Of a DNA stretch of 14,951 nt, positions 1-7,426 are shown piece after piece (position 1 is the stretch's first letter; every line of letters starts with the position of its first letter). The notes under the pieces were generated by a model. It worked only from the letters and a program-made list of their open reading frames with translations. It had not been told where the DNA came from and did not search any database. The stretch is from JBCCZC01 sp039188505 (GTDB lineage Bacteria; Pseudomonadota; Gammaproteobacteria; Xanthomonadales; SZUA-38): positions 1 through 14,951 of the forward strand of contig JBCCZC010000101.1 of assembly GCA_039188505.1 (NCBI GenBank), in the 5' to 3' direction. Position numbers and translations under genes: made by a program.

Positions 1-542
1 ATACCGATGATCTCGCGCGGCGCGAAGGCTGTCATCGTCACGACCAGCCCGTAGCCGCCGATGATCAGCCAGGGCAGCGGCCAACCCTTCAGGATCCGGA
101 GCACGCCGATGAGGATGGCTAGCCCGACCGAGAAACCGACGGTCAGCCGGAGTCCGTCCGCATAGCTCTCCATTTCTTCCTCGGATGCGCCGATCACGTC
201 GGCGTCTGCGGCGACCTCCGATGCCTCCTCGGCCACGGCGATCAAGGCGGGTTCGGCCACCGTCGTGCCGAAGCCAAGCGCGAAGGCGAACAGCAGCAGC
301 CAGGCCACGCTGCCTTTCTTGGCAAAGGCATTGGCCATGTTCTCGCCGATGGGAAACAGCCCGAGCTCGAGCCCGTAGATGAACAGCGTCAGGCCGATGA
401 CAACGAACAGGACGCCGATGATCATCTCGACGAAGTTGGGCATCGGCTGCTGGAGCACAACGATCTGGAAGAAACCGATCACGAGAATGATCGGCAGCAG
501 ATCCCTGACGCTCGACAGCAGCGAGGCGAAGATCGCTTTCAT
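1..542 (-). CDS. DUF1538 family integral membrane protein (partial, C-terminus off the left edge)
   Basis: The first 180 codons are present, from an ATG at 542 preceded by a GGGGA ribosome-binding sequence; the gene continues beyond base 1. The protein is very hydrophobic. A first membrane segment lies near residues 15-30 (LLPIILVIGFFQIVVL), a second near 40-57, a third near 75-95 containing the motif FGTTVAEPALIAVAEEA, and further ones follow a charged loop rich in Glu and Asp (about residues 104-125). The TTVAEPAL stretch and the LFPIGENMA segment are what I recognise from the DUF1538 family of inner-membrane proteins, often described as putative permeases. Substrate and direction of transport are unknown for the family. 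The nearest gene on the same strand is the universal stress protein, whose stop lies 156 bases upstream of this start, so it probably has its own promoter. The family call is fairly firm; the function is not. Confidence 0.8.
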   Translation of the reverse strand, partial: MKAIFASLLSSVRDLLPIILVIGFFQIVVLQQPMPNFVEMIIGVLFVVIGLTLFIYGLELGLFPIGENMANAFAKKGSVAWLLLFAFALGFGTTVAEPALIAVAEEASEVAADADVIGASEEEMESYADGLRLTVGFSVGLAILIGVLRILKGWPLPWLIIGGYGLVVTMTAFAPREIIG

Positions 543-698
543 GGTGTATCCCCAACCGGCCCGACGCCCCCGCGCCGGTGTGCTTCTCTCACCGCCAGCG
601 ATCCTCTCTCTGCGCAATTCAGGCGCAAGCGTAGTCGACCTCGCCTCGCCCGATACCGCTTCAGATCAAATCGTCGCACCGCTTTTGGCGGTAACGCC

Positions 699-1574
699 TC
701 ACAGGGCCGGAATGGCGAGCACCGGACACGGTGCGCCACGCAGAACCTGCTCGGTCACGCTGCCCCGGAGCGCATCCACGACGCCCTGCTGTCCGGCCGT
801 TGGCATGATGATCAGATCCGTCGGCGCCTCCTGCGCGACCGCCTTGATCGTGGCCGCGACGGGACCGTCGCGCGACTCCGCGTACCAGGAGAAGTCGAAG
901 CACTCGGGCAGATCGAGGCCCGGCATGCCGTCCGGCGGTCCCACGTGGAGCACACTCAGCTCAACGGCGGGATGCTCGACGAGCCCGGAGATGCGGATGG
1001 CCTGCTCGATCGCCACCTGGGGCATCGGATCACGGTCGACCGGCACCAGCACGCGGCGTAGCGAGATGCGGCCGGTCCCGGCGTCGACGAAGCCCTTCGC
1101 GCCGTCCGGCACGAACAGCGTCATCGCGGGAGTTCGCCGCGCCAGCGTTTCGGCGAAGGACGGCGCAAACCATCGCGGGAATCCGGTACGGCCCTCGGTC
1201 CCGAGCACCAGAAGATCGACCGGATGCTCGGCGAGGTGACGGGCCAGCAGGCGTACCGGATCGCCATCGACAAGCGCCACCTTGTCGACCGCGACGTTGA
1301 TCGCTTCCTCCACCGCATGGCGCGGCGCGCCGGAATCCAGGCGGCCCCAGGCGATCAACGTTTCACGGACGCCGGGAAAGCGGTCCCAGGGGATGAAGTC
1401 CGAGCGATCGTCGCTGGCGTTCAGAATGCTCAGGCGAGTCCCACCACCCTCAGCCGCGGCGAGCGCAAGCGCGTGCAGAAAAGCGGTGGTTCCGGTATCC
1501 GAAAAGTCCGTTGCGCAGGCGATAGACGTGACGAACGGGGTCTGACGAATCTCACTGACGGTCATACGGTCCAT
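699..1574 (-). CDS. Universal stress protein with two tandem UspA domains
   Basis: A 291-residue cytoplasmic protein made of two UspA folds, roughly residues 13-156 and 172-291. Each starts with a hydrophobic strand followed by Asp (SIACATDFSD; RRVLVPVDRD) and ends with the nucleotide-loop region and a CPVL/MTLFV strand. The classic ATP loop G-x2-G-x9-G-S/T is altered in both copies. Domain 1 has GTEG then P-S at residues 138-139. Domain 2 has P258 in place of the first glycine, but keeps G261 and GS at 271-272. UspA proteins help cells survive stress and starvation, and tandem forms are common in environmental bacteria. The start at 1574 (MDRM) was chosen because the longer frame to 1628 has no ribosome-binding sequence; a start at 1565 is also possible. 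It lies 193 bases downstream of the ABC transporter gene on the same strand. Confidence 0.88.
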   Translation of the reverse strand: MDRMTVSEIRQTPFVTSIACATDFSDTGTTAFLHALALAAAEGGGTRLSILNASDDRSDFIPWDRFPGVRETLIAWGRLDSGAPRHAVEEAINVAVDKVALVDGDPVRLLARHLAEHPVDLLVLGTEGRTGFPRWFAPSFAETLARRTPAMTLFVPDGAKGFVDAGTGRISLRRVLVPVDRDPMPQVAIEQAIRISGLVEHPAVELSVLHVGPPDGMPGLDLPECFDFSWYAESRDGPVAATIKAVAQEAPTDLIIMPTAGQQGVVDALRGSVTEQVLRGAPCPVLAIPAL

Positions 1575-1725
1575 GGGGCGATTCTCACCAATCTCCGGGC
1601 CGCAACACTGCGCCAGATCAAATCTCAAGCGCGGCCCGAGCCAATAGTCTGTCGGCCCCGTGGCAACCCCGCAAGCCAGACTTCATATCGCACCCTGGCC
1701 CGAAGAAACGAGACGCAACGGAACG

Positions 1726-1748
1726 ACTCCGGCGAACGCTCCCGGAGT
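1726..1748 (-). terminator. Hairpin downstream of the ABC transporter gene
   Basis: ACTCCGG (1726-1732) pairs perfectly with CCGGAGT (1742-1748) around a nine-base loop. It starts 20 bases after the ABC transporter stop on the minus strand. The sequence after it on that strand is only moderately T-rich, with no clean T run, so it is a candidate terminator or mRNA-end stabiliser rather than a clear intrinsic terminator. Confidence 0.4.
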
Positions 1749-1767
1749 GGCGCCGCGGTGGACCGTG

Positions 1768-3558
1768 CTACAGGCGACCGACGGCGATCCCGGTCTGGAC
1801 CTCCCAGAAGCTGGCGTACAGTCCTCCGCGGGCGACGAGTTCGTCGTGCGTGCCTTGCTCCTCGATCCGGCCGCCATCAAGGACGAGAATCTGGTCGGCG
1901 TCCACGATGGTCGACAGTCGGTGCGCGACGACCAGCGTCGTACGTCCCCGCGAAATTCGCGCCATCGATCGCTGGATGGCCGCCTCGGTCTCGTTGTCGA
2001 CGGCCGAGGTCGCCTCGTCGAGGATGAGGATCGGCGGGTCCTTCAGCACGGCACGAGCGATCGAAAGGCGCTGGCGCTGCCCGCCCGAGAGCTTCTGGCC
2101 CCGTTCGCCAATGACCGTGTCGAGGCCCGCGGGCAGCCGCTCGATGAACTCGGTTGCTTCCGCCGCAGCGGCGGCTGCAAGGACGGCCTCGTCGTCGGCA
2201 TCGGGACGGCCGTAGGCGATGTTCTCGCGAACCGTCCCGTGGAACAGGAACACATCCTGGCTGACCAGGCCGATTCGTGCGCGCAGGTCCTTGAGCGGCA
2301 GCTCCCCAAGGGGTGTGCCGTCCAGCAGGATGCGTCCCGAGGTCGGCTGGTAGAAGCGCAGGAGGAGCTTCATCAGCGTGCTCTTGCCCGAGCCGGTCGC
2401 GCCAACGAATGCCACGGTCTCACCGGCGGAGACGTCGGCCTCGATCGCGGCCAGCACCGGCGCACCGGTGTCGTAGGCGAAGTGAACGTCGTCAAACCAC
2501 AGATGCCCCCGGACCTGCGCCAGCGGGGTCGCCCCGGCGGCGTCGCGGATTCGTACCGGCGTCTCGATGAGATCGAGAATCCGTCGCGTGGACGCCATGG
2601 CCCGTTCGTAGAGATCGATCGTCTCAGCGAGGCTCGTCAGCGGCCAGAGCAGGCGTTGGGTCAGAAACACGAGTACGCCATACGCGCCGACGTTGAGTGA
2701 CCCCGAAAGGGTCATGAGACCGCCGACCACGAAGGTGAGCACGAACCCCGCGAGAACGGCCATGCGGATCACCGGAATGAAGGCCGAGCTCACCGCAATC
2801 GCCCGCCGGTTGGCCTCGAGATAGTCGAGGCTCTCGCGCTCCAGGCGTTCGGCCTCCAGCTCCTCAGTGGTGAAGCTCTTGATCGTCGCGATCCCTGCCA
2901 GGTTGTTCGCCAGCCGGCCGGAGAGGTCGCCGACCCGGGCGCGGACCTCCGCGTAGAGGGGCTGGGCGCGGCGCTGGAAGAAGAAAGCGCCCCAGAGGAT
3001 GACCGGAATCGGCAGGAAAGCCAGCATCGCGATCTGCGCCGAAATCACGAAGAAGACAGAGCCCACGGCCAGTACGGTCGTGGCGACCTGGATCAGCGCG
3101 TTAGCACCACCATCGAGGAAGCGCTCGAGCTGGTTCACATCGTCGTTGAGGATGGCGACCAGGCTGCCGGTCGATCGGTCCTCGAAATAGGCCAGGTCCA
3201 GGGCCTGGACATGCCGATAGGCGTCCATGCGCAGCGCATGCTGAATGGACTGCGCCAGATTCCGCCAAAGCACCATGTACAGATACTCGAACAGGGACTC
3301 GCCGATCCAGACCAGCAGCGTCAGTCCGCCGAGGAGAAAGATCTGCTGCCGCGGATCCGCGAAGCCCAACGCCGCGACGAAGGAGTCCTGGCCGCGCACG
3401 ACGACGTCGATCGCGATGCCGATGAGAATCTCCGGCGCGACGTCGAACAGCTTGTTGACGACCGAGCAAAGCGTGGCGAGCACGATGCGCCCGCGCCAGG
3501 GCCGGGCATAGCGGAGCAGGCGGACCAGCGCGCTGGCCGAGGTGTGGGTCGCAGTCAT
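1768..3558 (-). CDS. ABC exporter half-transporter (fused membrane and ATPase domains)
   Basis: A 596-residue, full-length exporter subunit. Residues about 20-320 form the six-helix membrane domain, with hydrophobic stretches near 25-50, 73-95, 153-190 and 255-300. Residues about 350-590 form the ATPase. All nucleotide-site motifs are intact: Walker A GATGSGKS (386-393), Q-loop Q434, signature LSGGQ (490-494), Walker B ILILDE with catalytic E515, and the switch histidine H546. With one of each it should work as a homodimer, or as a heterodimer with a subunit encoded elsewhere. The frame stays open to 3855, but that extension would run across the divergent phaA start, so the ATG at 3558 (MTATHTS) is preferred. 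Substrate cannot be read from the sequence; relatives export lipids, peptides or drugs. No adaptor or partner gene is adjacent. Confidence 0.92.
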   Translation of the reverse strand: MTATHTSASALVRLLRYARPWRGRIVLATLCSVVNKLFDVAPEILIGIAIDVVVRGQDSFVAALGFADPRQQIFLLGGLTLLVWIGESLFEYLYMVLWRNLAQSIQHALRMDAYRHVQALDLAYFEDRSTGSLVAILNDDVNQLERFLDGGANALIQVATTVLAVGSVFFVISAQIAMLAFLPIPVILWGAFFFQRRAQPLYAEVRARVGDLSGRLANNLAGIATIKSFTTEELEAERLERESLDYLEANRRAIAVSSAFIPVIRMAVLAGFVLTFVVGGLMTLSGSLNVGAYGVLVFLTQRLLWPLTSLAETIDLYERAMASTRRILDLIETPVRIRDAAGATPLAQVRGHLWFDDVHFAYDTGAPVLAAIEADVSAGETVAFVGATGSGKSTLMKLLLRFYQPTSGRILLDGTPLGELPLKDLRARIGLVSQDVFLFHGTVRENIAYGRPDADDEAVLAAAAAAEATEFIERLPAGLDTVIGERGQKLSGGQRQRLSIARAVLKDPPILILDEATSAVDNETEAAIQRSMARISRGRTTLVVAHRLSTIVDADQILVLDGGRIEEQGTHDELVARGGLYASFWEVQTGIAVGRL

Positions 3559-3682
3559 GGCCGTGATGGTAGGCGCGCAAGCGTGAACGCGCGAGGGGTG
3601 CGGGCGCCCCAAACGCCCCCGTACTGCCCCTAAGGTCGAATTTCCGATCGCCGCCGGCGCACCCAGAATGACCACCAGAAGC

Positions 3683-3688
3683 AGGAGG
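3683..3688 (+). promoter_or_regulatory. Ribosome-binding site fixing the phaA start
   Basis: A perfect AGGAGG lies six bases before the ATG at 3695. It sits inside the longer open frame that begins at 3668, and so argues against that earlier ATG. Confidence 0.85.
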
Positions 3689-3694
3689 AATCCC

Positions 3695-4873
3695 ATGTCT
3701 GACGCAGTGGTCATCACGGGCGCCGCCCGGACGCCGATCGGCGCCTTCAACGGCGCTCTCGCAGGAACCAGCGCCGTTGACCTTGGCGCGACCGCAATTG
3801 CGACGGCTCTCGAGCGCGCCGGCGTGGCGCCCGACGAGGTCGACGACACCATCATGGGCCAGGTACTCGCCGCCGGCGCGGGTCAGAATCCGGCGCGTCA
3901 GGCTGCCATGGCTGCGGGCATTCCCGCGGCTGCCCCGGCCGTCACCGTCAACCAGGTCTGCGGGTCCGGCGTGCGCACGGTCGCGATGGGCTACCAGTCG
4001 ATCCGGTCCGGCGAAGCCAACATCGTCGTCGCCGGCGGGCAGGAGAACATGAGCGCCGCCCTCCACGCCGCACCGGTTCGCAAGGGCCAGCGCATGGGAC
4101 CGCTCGAGCTGATCGACACGATGATCGTCGACGGGCTCTGGGATGCCTTCAACGGCTACCACATGGGTCAGACCGCGGAAAATGTCGCGGCTCGATGGGA
4201 CATCAGCCGGGAGGCCCAGGACGAACTTGCGCTCGCCTCCCAGCAGAAGGCTGGCGCAGCGCAGGCCGAGGGGCGCTTCGACGCCGAGATCGTGCCGGTC
4301 GTCGTCCGCTCGCGCCGCAGCGAGACGACGGTCTCCCAGGACGAGCACCTCCGACCCCAGACCACGGCCGACGGCCTCGCCGGATTGCGCCCGGTCTTCG
4401 ACCGCGAAGGGACGGTGACGGCCGGAAACGCGTCCGGCATCAACGACGGCGGTGCCGCAGTGGTGCTGATGCGGGCCAGCGAGGCCGAGCGCCGCGGCTT
4501 CGCGCCGCTGGCGCGGATCGCGAGCTGGGCGACCGCAGGCGTCGATCCGGCGCTCATGGGCTCGGGGCCGATCCCTGCCAGCCGCCTCGCCCTGGAGCGT
4601 GCGGGCTGGAGCGTCGGCGACCTGGATCTCATCGAAGCGAACGAGGCTTTCGCGGCCCAGGCCTGCGCGGTCAACAAGGACATGGGCTGGGAACCGGAGC
4701 GAGTCAATGTCAACGGCGGGGCCATCGCCCTCGGCCATCCCATCGGCGCATCGGGTGCCCGCGTGCTCGTCACCCTGCTCCACGAACTGCAGCGGCGGGA
4801 CGCCCGCCGCGGCCTCGCCACGCTGTGTATCGGCGGCGGCATGGGCATCGCCATCTGCATCGAACGCGACTGA
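3695..4873 (+). CDS. phaA: Acetyl-CoA C-acetyltransferase (biosynthetic thiolase)
   Basis: This 392-residue protein has the usual length of thiolase II. It condenses two acetyl-CoA into acetoacetyl-CoA, reversibly. The acyl-accepting cysteine is C89 in NQVCGSG, the NEAFA motif is at 316-320, the catalytic histidine is H348 in GHPIGASGAR, and the second catalytic cysteine is C378 in CIGGGMG; all are intact. Its stop is 21 bases before phaB, and each gene has its own strong ribosome-binding site, so the two form a clear operon. That pairing indicates the polyhydroxybutyrate precursor route rather than fatty-acid breakdown, although the polymerase gene phaC is not in the window. It is divergent from the ABC exporter gene across a 136-base gap. 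Confidence 0.93.
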   Translation: MSDAVVITGAARTPIGAFNGALAGTSAVDLGATAIATALERAGVAPDEVDDTIMGQVLAAGAGQNPARQAAMAAGIPAAAPAVTVNQVCGSGVRTVAMGYQSIRSGEANIVVAGGQENMSAALHAAPVRKGQRMGPLELIDTMIVDGLWDAFNGYHMGQTAENVAARWDISREAQDELALASQQKAGAAQAEGRFDAEIVPVVVRSRRSETTVSQDEHLRPQTTADGLAGLRPVFDREGTVTAGNASGINDGGAAVVLMRASEAERRGFAPLARIASWATAGVDPALMGSGPIPASRLALERAGWSVGDLDLIEANEAFAAQACAVNKDMGWEPERVNVNGGAIALGHPIGASGARVLVTLLHELQRRDARRGLATLCIGGGMGIAICIERD

Positions 4874-4877
4874 GTCC

Positions 4878-4885
4878 AGAGGAGG
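4878..4885 (+). promoter_or_regulatory. Ribosome-binding site of phaB
   Basis: AGAGGAGG lies nine bases before the ATG at 4895, within the 21-base gap after phaA. It supports independent strong initiation within a shared transcript. Confidence 0.8.
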
Positions 4886-4894
4886 AACGGAACC

Positions 4895-5617
4895 ATGGCT
4901 AAGGTAGCAATCGTCACCGGAGGGACCCGCGGCATCGGGGCCGCCATCTGCGAAGAGCTTCACGAAATGGGCTACAGCGTCGCCGCGACCTACGCCGGCA
5001 ACGCCGATCGAGCCGCGCGTTTCACGGCGGAAACGGGCATTCCCTCCTACTGCTTCGACGTCGCGGATTACGCGGCCTGCGAGGAGGCGCTGGCGAAGAT
5101 CGAGACCGAGCTCGGCCCCATCGACGTGCTGGTGAACAACGCCGGGATCACCCGTGACGGCACCATGCACAAGATGACGCCGGACCGGTGGCGTGAAGTC
5201 CTCGACACCAACCTGACGGGCTGCTTCAACATGTCGAAGCTCGTCATCGAGGGCATGCGCCAGCGCGGCTACGGTCGTATCGTGAACGTCGGTTCGATCA
5301 ATGGCCAGGCGGGCCAGTACGGCCAGGTGAACTACGCGGCCGCAAAGTCAGGCATCCATGGATTTACGAAGGCGCTGGCCCAGGAGGGTGCCGGCAAGGG
5401 CATCACCGTAAACGCCATCGCCCCGGGTTACGTCGATACCGACATGGTTCGCGCGGTACCGGAGAAGGTGCTGGAGAAGATCGTCTCGCGCATCCCCGTC
5501 GGCCGCCTCGGGCGGGCGAAGGACATCGCGCGCGGCGTCCGCTTCCTGGTCGCGCCGGACGCGGACTTCATCACCGGATCGACGCTGTCGATCAACGGTG
5601 GGCAGCATATGTACTAA
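4895..5617 (+). CDS. phaB: Acetoacetyl-CoA reductase (short-chain dehydrogenase)
   Basis: A 240-residue short-chain dehydrogenase/reductase expected to reduce acetoacetyl-CoA to (R)-3-hydroxybutyryl-CoA with NADPH. The Rossmann glycine motif GGTRGIG is at 9-15, NNAG at 81-84, and the catalytic tetrad is N106, S134, Y147 and K151 (YAAAK). The stretch NNAGITRDGTMHKMT closely resembles PhaB and separates it from general FabG reductases. The C-terminal NGGQHMY is also typical of PhaB. It follows phaA directly, and the two proteins act in sequence on the same substrate. A hairpin just after the stop probably ends the operon. A FabG-like role in fatty-acid synthesis is the alternative, but the thiolase neighbour makes it unlikely. 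Confidence 0.92.
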   Translation: MAKVAIVTGGTRGIGAAICEELHEMGYSVAATYAGNADRAARFTAETGIPSYCFDVADYAACEEALAKIETELGPIDVLVNNAGITRDGTMHKMTPDRWREVLDTNLTGCFNMSKLVIEGMRQRGYGRIVNVGSINGQAGQYGQVNYAAAKSGIHGFTKALAQEGAGKGITVNAIAPGYVDTDMVRAVPEKVLEKIVSRIPVGRLGRAKDIARGVRFLVAPDADFITGSTLSINGGQHMY

Positions 5618-5628
5618 GTCCTGAGGTG

Positions 5629-5656
5629 TTCCGCCCTCCACCAGTGGGGGGCGGAA
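5629..5656. terminator. Terminator hairpin between convergent phaB and the lipoprotein gene
   Basis: TTCCGCCC (5629-5636) pairs with GGGCGGAA (5649-5656). The stem extends inward by one G-U and two C-G pairs to 11 base pairs around a six-base loop. It lies 11 bases after the phaB stop and 18 bases beyond the stop of the convergent lipoprotein gene, so it could serve both strands. There is no long T run on either side. Confidence 0.6.
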
Positions 5657-5674
5657 TGCTGCCCATATCCGGTA

Positions 5675-5995
5675 TCAGCCTGGACCCCGGCCCTCGCCGC
5701 GCGGACGCGGCGTGTCGTTGAGGACGCGCTCGAGGCGATCCTGGCTCATCTGGCTCGAATCCTCGTCCTCGCCGAGCGTGTAGCAGACGCGGGTCACCAG
5801 GTGTGAGCCGGTGATCTTGATGCGGTCACAGCGGATGTCCTTTTCCTTGCGCGTGTCCAGCATGCCGTCGTTTTCCGCCAGGCGCTGGCTCACGTCCTCC
5901 GACAGGAGCGTTTTCTCGCTCGCGCGCATCGGTCGTTCGTGGGTTGCCGTGCAGGCCGTCAGGACCAGTACGGCCAGGATTGCGATGATTCTCAT
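5675..5995 (-). CDS. Small predicted lipoprotein, unknown function
   Basis: A 106-residue protein. It starts with a lipoprotein signal peptide (MRIIAILAVLVLTAC); the lipobox is LTAC, with the lipidated cysteine at 15. The mature part is hydrophilic and highly charged. It contains a compact motif around residues 56-71, C-D-x-I-K-x-T-G-S-H-x-V-x-R-V-C, with two cysteines (C56 and C71) that could form a disulfide in the periplasm. I have an impression of similar C...TGS...RVC segments in small uncharacterised gammaproteobacterial envelope proteins, but cannot name a family. The tail (residues 94-106) is rich in Pro, Gly and Arg. The start at 5995 is preceded by AAGGGAAG; the longer open frame upstream lacks coding character and overlaps gloA in antisense. 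Confidence 0.75.
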   Translation of the reverse strand: MRIIAILAVLVLTACTATHERPMRASEKTLLSEDVSQRLAENDGMLDTRKEKDIRCDRIKITGSHLVTRVCYTLGEDEDSSQMSQDRLERVLNDTPRPRGEGRGPG

Positions 5996-6022
5996 GTTGC
6001 TTCCCTTGCTGTGCTGCCGCGG

Positions 6023-6051
6023 ATAGTACACCACCTTTCGTACCTCAACAA
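6023..6051 (-). promoter_or_regulatory. Candidate sigma-70 promoter of the lipoprotein gene
   Basis: On the minus strand TTGTTG (6046-6051) and TACTAT (6023-6028) are separated by 17 bases. The start site would fall near 6016, giving a leader of about 20 bases that includes the ribosome-binding sequence. Matches are 3/6 and 4/6 to the consensus, so this is plausible but unproven. Confidence 0.4.
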
Positions 6052-6068
6052 ACGGTCGATCAGCATGC

Positions 6069-6097
6069 ACGCCAGGGCCACGGAGATTGGGTATGAT
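6069..6097 (+). promoter_or_regulatory. Candidate sigma-70 promoter of the gloA-moxR-VWA cluster
   Basis: TATGAT (6092-6097) matches the -10 consensus at five of six positions. ACGCCA, 17 bases upstream (6069-6074), is a weak -35. Transcription would begin near 6104, about 30 bases before the gloA ATG. It faces away from the lipoprotein promoter in the same 138-base intergenic region. Confidence 0.4.
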
Positions 6098-6133
6098 GCG
6101 GCGCTCGATCTCCACAGGCTTTGACAAAGACGC

Positions 6134-6574
6134 ATGCGATATCTGCACACCATGGTTCGGGTCGGCGATATGGATGCCGCGCTCGACTTCTACTGCAATA
6201 AGCTCGGGCTCGTCGAGATGCGACGCGTCGACAACGAAGCTGCTCGCTTCAGCCTGGTTTTTCTCGCCGCACCGGACGACGTCGATCGCGTGGCACAGGA
6301 CAAGGCACCGCTCATCGAGCTGACCTGGAACTGGGACGAGAAGACCTACGACGGTGGCCGCAACTTCGGCCACCTCGCCTTCCGGGTGCCCGACATCTAC
6401 GGCCTGTGCCAGCGGCTTCACGACGCAGGCGTCATCATCAATCGCCCGCCGCGGGACGGACATATGGCCTTCGTCCGGTCGCCCGACGGCATCTCCATCG
6501 AACTCCTGCAGGCCGACGACAGCCTCCCGCCGCAGGAGCCCTGGGCCAGCATGCCGAACACGGGAACCTGGTGA
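6134..6574 (+). CDS. gloA: Lactoylglutathione lyase (glyoxalase I)
   Basis: A 146-residue VOC-fold enzyme that isomerises the methylglyoxal-glutathione hemithioacetal to S-lactoylglutathione, detoxifying methylglyoxal in the cytoplasm. The N-terminus (MRYLHTMVRVGDMDAALDFY) aligns closely with E. coli GloA. The four metal ligands are all present: H5, E62 (LIELTWNW), H80 (FGHLAF) and E123 (SIELL). The protein has the compact E. coli-type length, so a nickel-preferring enzyme is likely. A C-terminal extension of about 20 residues, rich in Pro (LPPQEPWASMPNTGTW), is unusual compared with E. coli. The ribosome-binding sequence is weak. The stop TGA shares its A with the ATG of the downstream MoxR-type ATPase, implying translational coupling. 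Confidence 0.92.
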   Translation: MRYLHTMVRVGDMDAALDFYCNKLGLVEMRRVDNEAARFSLVFLAAPDDVDRVAQDKAPLIELTWNWDEKTYDGGRNFGHLAFRVPDIYGLCQRLHDAGVIINRPPRDGHMAFVRSPDGISIELLQADDSLPPQEPWASMPNTGTW

Positions 6575-7422
6575 TGAATACACGCTTCGAAGGCACGGAA
6601 CGCTACGTTGCCACCGAGGACCTCACGACTGCGGTCAATGCCGCGGTCACCCTCGGCCGGCCCATTCTCGTCAAGGGCGAGCCGGGTACGGGAAAGACCC
6701 AGCTCGCGGAGGAAATCGCGAGCTCCCTCGAGCGCCCGCTCATCGAGTGGCACATCAAGTCCACGACCAAGGCGCGGCAGGGTCTCTACGAGTACGACGC
6801 CGTTTCGCGGCTGCGCGATTCGCAGCTCGGCGACGAAAAGGTGCACGATATCGCCAACTACATCGTGCGCGGCAAGCTGTGGGAGGCCTTCGACGCCGAA
6901 GTCCAGCCCGTGCTGCTGATCGACGAGATCGACAAGGCCGACATCGAGTTCCCGAACGACCTGCTTCAGGAGCTCGACCGCATGGAATTCTTCGTCTACG
7001 AGACGAAGGAAACGGTCCGGGCGCGCCAGCGGCCGATCATCGTCATCACCAGCAACAACGAGAAGGAGCTGCCCGACGCCTTCCTGCGCCGTTGCTTCTT
7101 CCACTACATCCGCTTCCCGGACGCCGACACGATGGCCAAGATCGTCGACGTACACCATCCGGGCGTGAAGCAGGCCCTGCTGCGTGAGGCGCTCGAGACC
7201 TTCTACCGGATGCGGGAGGTCCCGGGGCTCAAGAAGAAGCCCTCGACGTCGGAGCTGCTCGACTGGATCAAGCTGCTGCTGGCCGAAGACATCGATCCCG
7301 AGACCCTGCGCGAGGGCGACCGCCGCAAGGCGATTCCCCCGCTCTACGGCGCCCTGCTGAAGAACGAGCAGGACGTGCACCTCTTCGAGCAGCTGGTCTT
7401 CATGGACCGCCGGGCGCGCTGA
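6574..7422 (+). CDS. MoxR-type AAA+ ATPase
   Basis: A 282-residue single-domain AAA+ ATPase of the MoxR branch. Walker A GEPGTGKT is at 35-42, Walker B VLLIDEID at 113-120 with D117 and E118, sensor-1 ITSNN at 158-162, and arginine-finger candidates R172 and R173 in FLRRC. MoxR proteins form ring-shaped oligomers that use ATP to remodel or activate partner proteins, often for cofactor insertion, and nearly always act with a VWA-domain protein. Here that partner is encoded four bases downstream. The ATG at 6574 overlaps the gloA stop; a GTG one codon earlier is possible. The client protein is unknown and no obvious metalloenzyme is nearby. The C-terminal part (about 200-282) carries the helical lid seen in this subgroup. 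Confidence 0.9.
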   Translation: MNTRFEGTERYVATEDLTTAVNAAVTLGRPILVKGEPGTGKTQLAEEIASSLERPLIEWHIKSTTKARQGLYEYDAVSRLRDSQLGDEKVHDIANYIVRGKLWEAFDAEVQPVLLIDEIDKADIEFPNDLLQELDRMEFFVYETKETVRARQRPIIVITSNNEKELPDAFLRRCFFHYIRFPDADTMAKIVDVHHPGVKQALLREALETFYRMREVPGLKKKPSTSELLDWIKLLLAEDIDPETLREGDRRKAIPPLYGALLKNEQDVHLFEQLVFMDRRAR

Positions 7423-7426
7423 AGGC

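Noticed and set aside
687..698. GGCG-GTAA-CGCC hairpin after the usp stop
   Set aside because: The stem is only four base pairs and no T run follows on the minus strand; too weak to call a terminator.
1612..1628. FNR-like sequence (TTGAGATTTGATC on the minus strand) upstream of the usp gene
   Set aside because: Only one half-site resembles TTGAT-N4-ATCAA; the second half does not match, so it is not convincing.
1660..2700. Open frame on the plus strand (346 codons) opposite the ABC ATPase domain
   Set aside because: Antisense to intact Walker and signature motifs; composition typical of a reverse-strand shadow.
3668..3694. Upstream ATG in frame with phaA
   Set aside because: No ribosome-binding site before it, while a perfect AGGAGG precedes the ATG at 3695, where thiolase homology begins.
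3101..5170. Long open frame on the minus strand (689 codons) across phaA and the ABC exporter start
   Set aside because: It overlaps three well-supported genes, shows no domain and is a product of high third-position GC.
6121..6126. TTGACA, a perfect -35 hexamer
   Set aside because: It lies only eight bases before the gloA start codon; a promoter there would start inside the gene.
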